Shown here in pieces: positions 30,546-33,482 of a DNA stretch of 33,482 nucleotides. The stretch's first letter is position 1, and each line of letters starts with the position of its first letter. Both the position numbers and the translations under genes were made by a program. The notes beneath the pieces were generated by a model. That model was not told the DNA's origin. It was given only the letters and a program-made list of their open reading frames with translations, and ran no database searches. The DNA comes from an uncultured Altererythrobacter sp. (GTDB taxonomy: Bacteria > Pseudomonadota > Alphaproteobacteria > Sphingomonadales > Sphingomonadaceae): assembly GCA_938009055.1 (NCBI GenBank), contig CALLIO010000281.1:1-33482 (forward strand). Reading direction: 5' to 3'.

Positions 30546-31184
30546 CTATTCCATTTCCAGCATTCGGGTAATCGTGGCCGCGAAATGCGCCAGCGTTGAC
30601 TTGTCGTTCCACGTTGGGTGAGCGCGGCTGGTGTCATCCAGCCTTGTCTCACGCGCGCTCAGCACTCCGCCCAGATAAGACTCAAGGAAGATAAAGCGCT
30701 GGTTTTGGATCGTCCGGCTCTTTGCCGGCATCAGCGCGCGCAAATGCTTTAAGCAGCGTTGATACCCAGAATTCCACTGACCTCCCAGTGCATCATCGAA
30801 CAGGTCGCGGTGAGACAAGGTTAGCATGCGCAGGAAGCGGTTGTAAGTGTCTGTTTCGCGGTCTGCCGACAAATTGACCGACGGATAGATCAAAATATCG
30901 ACGATTTGAGAAATGCTGGTCGGATCGTCACCCTCTTCCAAAGCATCGAGTTGCGCGTTGCGGCGATCATCAATGATCTTGGCGCCATCGACGATAAGCT
31001 CGCGGATCAGCGCCTTTTTCGAACCGAAGTGATAACCGACAGCGGCGGGGTTCTTTTGGCCAGCGGCCTTGGCGATATCGCGCACAGTCACGCCGTCGAT
31101 GCCTCGATTGGCAAACAGGCGCTGAGCCTCGGCCTTGAGCCGTTCAACCGAGGGGCTTTGCGATTTTGAAGACAGTTTGCTCAT
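30546..31184 (-). CDS. TetR-family transcriptional regulator
   Basis: A 212-residue TetR repressor. The helix-turn-helix lies at about residues 12-60: KAEAQRLFANRGIDGVTVRD, IAKAAGQKNPAAVGYHFGSK. The GYHFGSKKALIRE ending is standard. The C-terminal ligand domain has no family-specific motif that I know. ATG 31184 is likely; upstream codons open to 31223 would run into the divergent promoter. It lies divergently to the kinase gene across 67 bases with an inverted repeat, so it probably represses the kinase-SDR-acyl-CoA dehydrogenase operon and perhaps the MFS gene. Confidence 0.92.
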   Translation of the reverse strand: MSKLSSKSQSPSVERLKAEAQRLFANRGIDGVTVRDIAKAAGQKNPAAVGYHFGSKKALIRELIVDGAKIIDDRRNAQLDALEEGDDPTSISQIVDILIYPSVNLSADRETDTYNRFLRMLTLSHRDLFDDALGGQWNSGYQRCLKHLRALMPAKSRTIQNQRFIFLESYLGGVLSARETRLDDTSRAHPTWNDKSTLAHFAATITRMLEME

Positions 31185-31206
31185 CTCTCTTGCATATAAA
31201 CCACAA

Positions 31207-31224
31207 GCAATTGCGCCTTGCAAT
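31207..31224. promoter_or_regulatory. Candidate TetR operator
   Basis: ATTGCGCCTTGCAAT at 31210-31224 is an inverted repeat (ATTGC and GCAAT around five bases), overlapping the palindrome GCAATTGC at 31207-31214. A further related half site, GTTGCAT, lies at 31244-31250 next to the kinase start. The 67-base divergent gap between the TetR gene and the kinase gene leaves little other space for control. Confidence 0.5.
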
Positions 31225-31251
31225 AATACAAATGATTAATACAGTTGCATT

Positions 31252-32301
31252 ATGGCGAATCATTCTGACGAAGACGCGATACCAATCGATCTGCAAGCTC
31301 TAACAGCTTGGATGGACGATATCGGCCTGGAACACGGACCACTTGCTAGCCTGCAGCTTCTAGCGGGCGGGACCCAAAATATACTCTTGCGTTTTGACCG
31401 CGGGGGCAGGGAGTTTGTGCTGCGCAGACCGCCGCTCCATCTGCGAAAAAACTCGAATGACACGATGAAGCGCGAGGCCCGCGTCTTGGAAGCGCTATCC
31501 GGCACTGTGGTGCCGCACCCTCAATTCATCGCCGGCTGCGACGATGAGGAGGTGCTTGGTGCCTGCTTTTATCTGATAGCCTCTATCGAAGGCTTCAATC
31601 CAGCCAATGGCTTGCAGCAACTGCACGCGAGCGATCCAAAGATCCGAGAGCGCATGGGATATTCCTATATCGAAGGAATGGCAGCTCTCGGAGCAGTGGA
31701 TTACAAGGCTGCGGGATTGGAAGGTTTCGGCAAGCCTGACGGTTTTCTAGAACGGCAATCGGGCCGGTGGATGAAGCAGCTCGAAAGCTACGCCGCTTTC
31801 GAGGAGTGGACCGGCTTTAGAGAGCTGCCCGATGTCGAGCGGATCGTCTCTTGGCTTGAGGATCACCTCCCCCAAGATTTCACGCCCGGTATCATCCATG
31901 GTGACTGCCATTTGGCAAACACTATGTTCGCATATGACAGCGCCGAACTGGCAGCCTTTGTCGATTGGGAACTGGCCACCATTGGCGATCCGCTGATCGA
32001 CCTTGGGTGGGTCATGGCAACTTGGGCGGATGATCACACACCTGTTGTGGGCGATATCCAGCCTTGGGATGGCTTTGCGAGCCTCGATGAACTCATAGCT
32101 CATTATGGCAAACACTCGGCGCGCAATTTGGATGCGGCCCCATGGTACGGTGTGCTCGCTTGTTTCAAATTGGGCGCAATATTGGAGGGAACCCATGCCC
32201 GCGCGAGCGCTGGCAAGGCTCCCAAAGAAACCGGCGACCGGTTGCATGCAATGACAATTTCACTGTTTGAGCGCGCGCACCGACTGATCGCGAAGAATTG
32301 A
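31252..32301 (+). CDS. APH-type phosphotransferase, ACAD10/LvaA-like acyl-CoA kinase candidate
   Basis: A 349-residue member of the aminoglycoside-phosphotransferase-fold group linked to acyl-CoA dehydrogenases. N-terminal LAGGTQNILLRFDRGGREFV is the glycine-rich nucleotide segment; IIHGDCHLANTMF carries the catalytic HGDxHxxN; FVDWELATIGDPLIDLG replaces the DFG-type metal site by DWE as in this subgroup. In ACAD10/ACAD11 and in the Pseudomonas putida Lva system, kinases of this group phosphorylate a 4-hydroxyacyl-CoA so that the partner acyl-CoA dehydrogenase can remove phosphate. The downstream SDR (13 bases later) and acyl-CoA dehydrogenase genes fit that scheme. Confidence 0.87.
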   Translation: MANHSDEDAIPIDLQALTAWMDDIGLEHGPLASLQLLAGGTQNILLRFDRGGREFVLRRPPLHLRKNSNDTMKREARVLEALSGTVVPHPQFIAGCDDEEVLGACFYLIASIEGFNPANGLQQLHASDPKIRERMGYSYIEGMAALGAVDYKAAGLEGFGKPDGFLERQSGRWMKQLESYAAFEEWTGFRELPDVERIVSWLEDHLPQDFTPGIIHGDCHLANTMFAYDSAELAAFVDWELATIGDPLIDLGWVMATWADDHTPVVGDIQPWDGFASLDELIAHYGKHSARNLDAAPWYGVLACFKLGAILEGTHARASAGKAPKETGDRLHAMTISLFERAHRLIAKN

Positions 32302-32314
32302 GAGGGAAAAACGT

Positions 32315-33049
32315 ATGAATGATTTGGACTTTTCGCAGAAACGCGTGCTGGTTGTCGGCGGCTCCAGCGGAATTGGAAACGGCATTGCACACGGCTTTCG
32401 CACTCGCGGGGCCGAAGTTCATGTGTGGGGCACGCGCGACTCCGCTGACGATTATTCCATTGAAGAAGGCTCCGATCTCAAAGGCCTGCATTATGCAAAG
32501 GTCAATGTGGCGGATTTCGACGAATTGAGCGCCTACAAACCGCCCTTTGATAACTTGGATGTGCTCGTCCAGTCGCAGGGTTTCGTCCGCTACAAGCAAG
32601 CCGAATATGCCAAGCCCGGCTGGGATGATGTGATGGATATCAACATCAACTCGGTCATGCACACGGCGACCAAATTCAAGCCTATGCTGAGCGCCGCCAA
32701 AGGCTCAATTGTGATTGTGAGTTCGGTCTCTGGCTTAAAAGCCAATATCGGCAACCCCGCCTATGCCGCCTCCAAAGCCGCTGCGATTAGCCTTACCAAA
32801 ACACTCGGCCAATCTTGGGCGCGCGATGGGATAAGGGTGAACGGGCTTGCACCGGGACTGGTTCCAACAAAACTGACAGCTGTCACTACCGAGAATGAGC
32901 AGCGCAGAGAGGCGTCTTTGCGCTCCATCCCGCTGCGCCGAATGGGCACTCCGGAAGATATGGCGGGCGCTGCCATGTTCCTTGCCTCGCCGCTTGCCTC
33001 TTATGTGCAGGGGCACACTCTAATCGCCGATGGCGGGCTCACGCTCTAA
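32315..33049 (+). CDS. SDR-family oxidoreductase
   Basis: A 244-residue classical SDR. VVGGSSGIGNGIAHGF is the cofactor loop, VQSQGFV stands where NNAG is usual, and VSSVSGLKANIGNPAYAASK holds Ser and Tyr-x-x-x-Lys. GLAPGLVPTKLT and the end YVQGHTLIADGGLTL are standard. GAGGG lies upstream. In the Lva system an SDR reduces the 4-oxoacyl-CoA to the 4-hydroxyacyl-CoA; the same role may apply here, but a 3-hydroxyacyl-CoA dehydrogenase role is as likely on sequence alone. Confidence 0.92.
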   Translation: MNDLDFSQKRVLVVGGSSGIGNGIAHGFRTRGAEVHVWGTRDSADDYSIEEGSDLKGLHYAKVNVADFDELSAYKPPFDNLDVLVQSQGFVRYKQAEYAKPGWDDVMDININSVMHTATKFKPMLSAAKGSIVIVSSVSGLKANIGNPAYAASKAAAISLTKTLGQSWARDGIRVNGLAPGLVPTKLTAVTTENEQRREASLRSIPLRRMGTPEDMAGAAMFLASPLASYVQGHTLIADGGLTL

Positions 33050-33087
33050 TTTCGCGCTTAGAAAACACAGCTTAGGACACCCAGATT

Positions 33088-33482
33088 ATGCTCTTCGAAT
33101 ATAGCGAAAAAACGCAAGGCCTGATCACCAAACTGCAGGCCTTTGTCGATGCCAATATCCTTCCCGTGGATCACGAGGTTCTTGCATGGAACCACGATCC
33201 GGCCAATCGCTGGAAGCCTTGGCCCGGCCTTGAACTGCTCAAGGAAAAAGCGAAAGCCGCTGGCCTGTGGAATCTGTTCTTGCCTGAGGAATATGGCGAA
33301 TACAGCCCCGGCCTCACGAACCTCGAATATGCGCCCTTGGCCGAGATTATGGGCCGTAATGGTTGGTGCAGCGAGGTCTTTAACTGCTCTGCGCCTGACA
33401 CGGGCAATATGGAAGTCTTCGCCAAATTCGGCACCGATGCCCAGAAACAGCAATGGCTGGAGCCGCTGCTCGCCGGCGAAAT
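33088..33482 (+). CDS. Acyl-CoA dehydrogenase, ACAD10/11-like (5' part)
   Basis: The frame starting at ATG 33088 stays open to the window end (131 codons). The translation includes [20 protein letters not shown] and [20 protein letters not shown], then [20 protein letters not shown] and [13 protein letters not shown]. This is the N-terminal helical domain of acyl-CoA dehydrogenases, with the [11 protein letters not shown] block seen in ACAD10/11 relatives. The FAD site and catalytic base lie beyond the window. It follows the SDR by 38 bases and completes the module with the kinase. Confidence 0.9.
   Translation, partial: MLFEYSEKTQGLITKLQAFVDANILPVDHEVLAWNHDPANRWKPWPGLELLKEKAKAAGLWNLFLPEEYGEYSPGLTNLEYAPLAEIMGRNGWCSEVFNCSAPDTGNMEVFAKFGTDAQKQQWLEPLLAGE

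Noticed and set aside
1-33482. Mobile elements, CRISPR arrays, tRNA or rRNA genes, toxin-antitoxin pairs
   Set aside because: None recognised on reading either strand; no transposase, integrase, regular repeat array or cloverleaf-like stretch was found.

Overview
The window reads as a chromosomal segment of an alphaproteobacterium, most likely a marine member of the Sphingomonadales (Erythrobacteraceae-like). This rests on the style of the proteins (CheA with a long acidic linker, spinster-type MFS permease with TetR, REDY/HapK-like small protein, ACAD10-type kinase module) and moderately high GC. I see no rRNA, tRNA, IS element, CRISPR or phage gene, and no gene-free stretch above about 200 bases.

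Layout. (1) 1-609: the C-terminal part of a class C beta-lactamase-like serine hydrolase. (2) 719-16315: a dense catabolic island. It holds an FAD monooxygenase, an Asp/Glu-racemase/maleate-isomerase-fold protein, an isocitrate-lyase-type C-C lyase, an IclR regulator, two SDR/HapK-type accessory genes, a small unknown protein, three PuuE/cyclic-imide-hydrolase-like polysaccharide-deacetylase-fold proteins, a maleamate/N-carbamoylsarcosine-amidase-like isochorismatase-fold hydrolase, a LeuC/LeuD-type hydratase, an HMG-CoA-lyase-like enzyme, a family III CoA-transferase, an aldehyde dehydrogenase and a two-domain VOC protein. Most of these genes overlap by 4 nt or lie a few bases apart. (3) 16330-17841: aerobic glycerol-3-phosphate dehydrogenase. 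(4) 17978-27073: a full chemotaxis cluster (MCP, STAS, CheA, CheR, CheB, CheD, CheY, CheW, small ORF). A divergent CheB paralogue precedes it, with an intact receiver but a broken esterase active site. (5) 27089-28847: a lipoprotein aldose/sorbosone-type dehydrogenase and a small membrane protein. (6) 28868-33482: MFS permease, TetR regulator, and a divergent set of APH-type kinase, SDR and acyl-CoA dehydrogenase (cut by the window end), resembling the ACAD10/11 or Lva module for 4-hydroxyacyl-CoA.

How the island may work (inference). The set ring hydrolase of the imidase/allantoinase fold, half-amidase, aconitase-type hydratase and C-C lyase, with a CoA-transferase/HMG-CoA-lyase pair as a second exit, is what one would want for breaking a cyclic imide such as a substituted maleimide. 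The steps would be imide to half-amide to substituted maleate to substituted malate to 2-oxoacid plus a short acid. Substituted maleimides are oxidation products of tetrapyrroles and other pyrroles. The HapK-like gene, whose family is known from prodigiosin (tripyrrole) clusters, makes a pyrrole-derived substrate attractive but does not prove it. I regard this island as the candidate undescribed system of the window.
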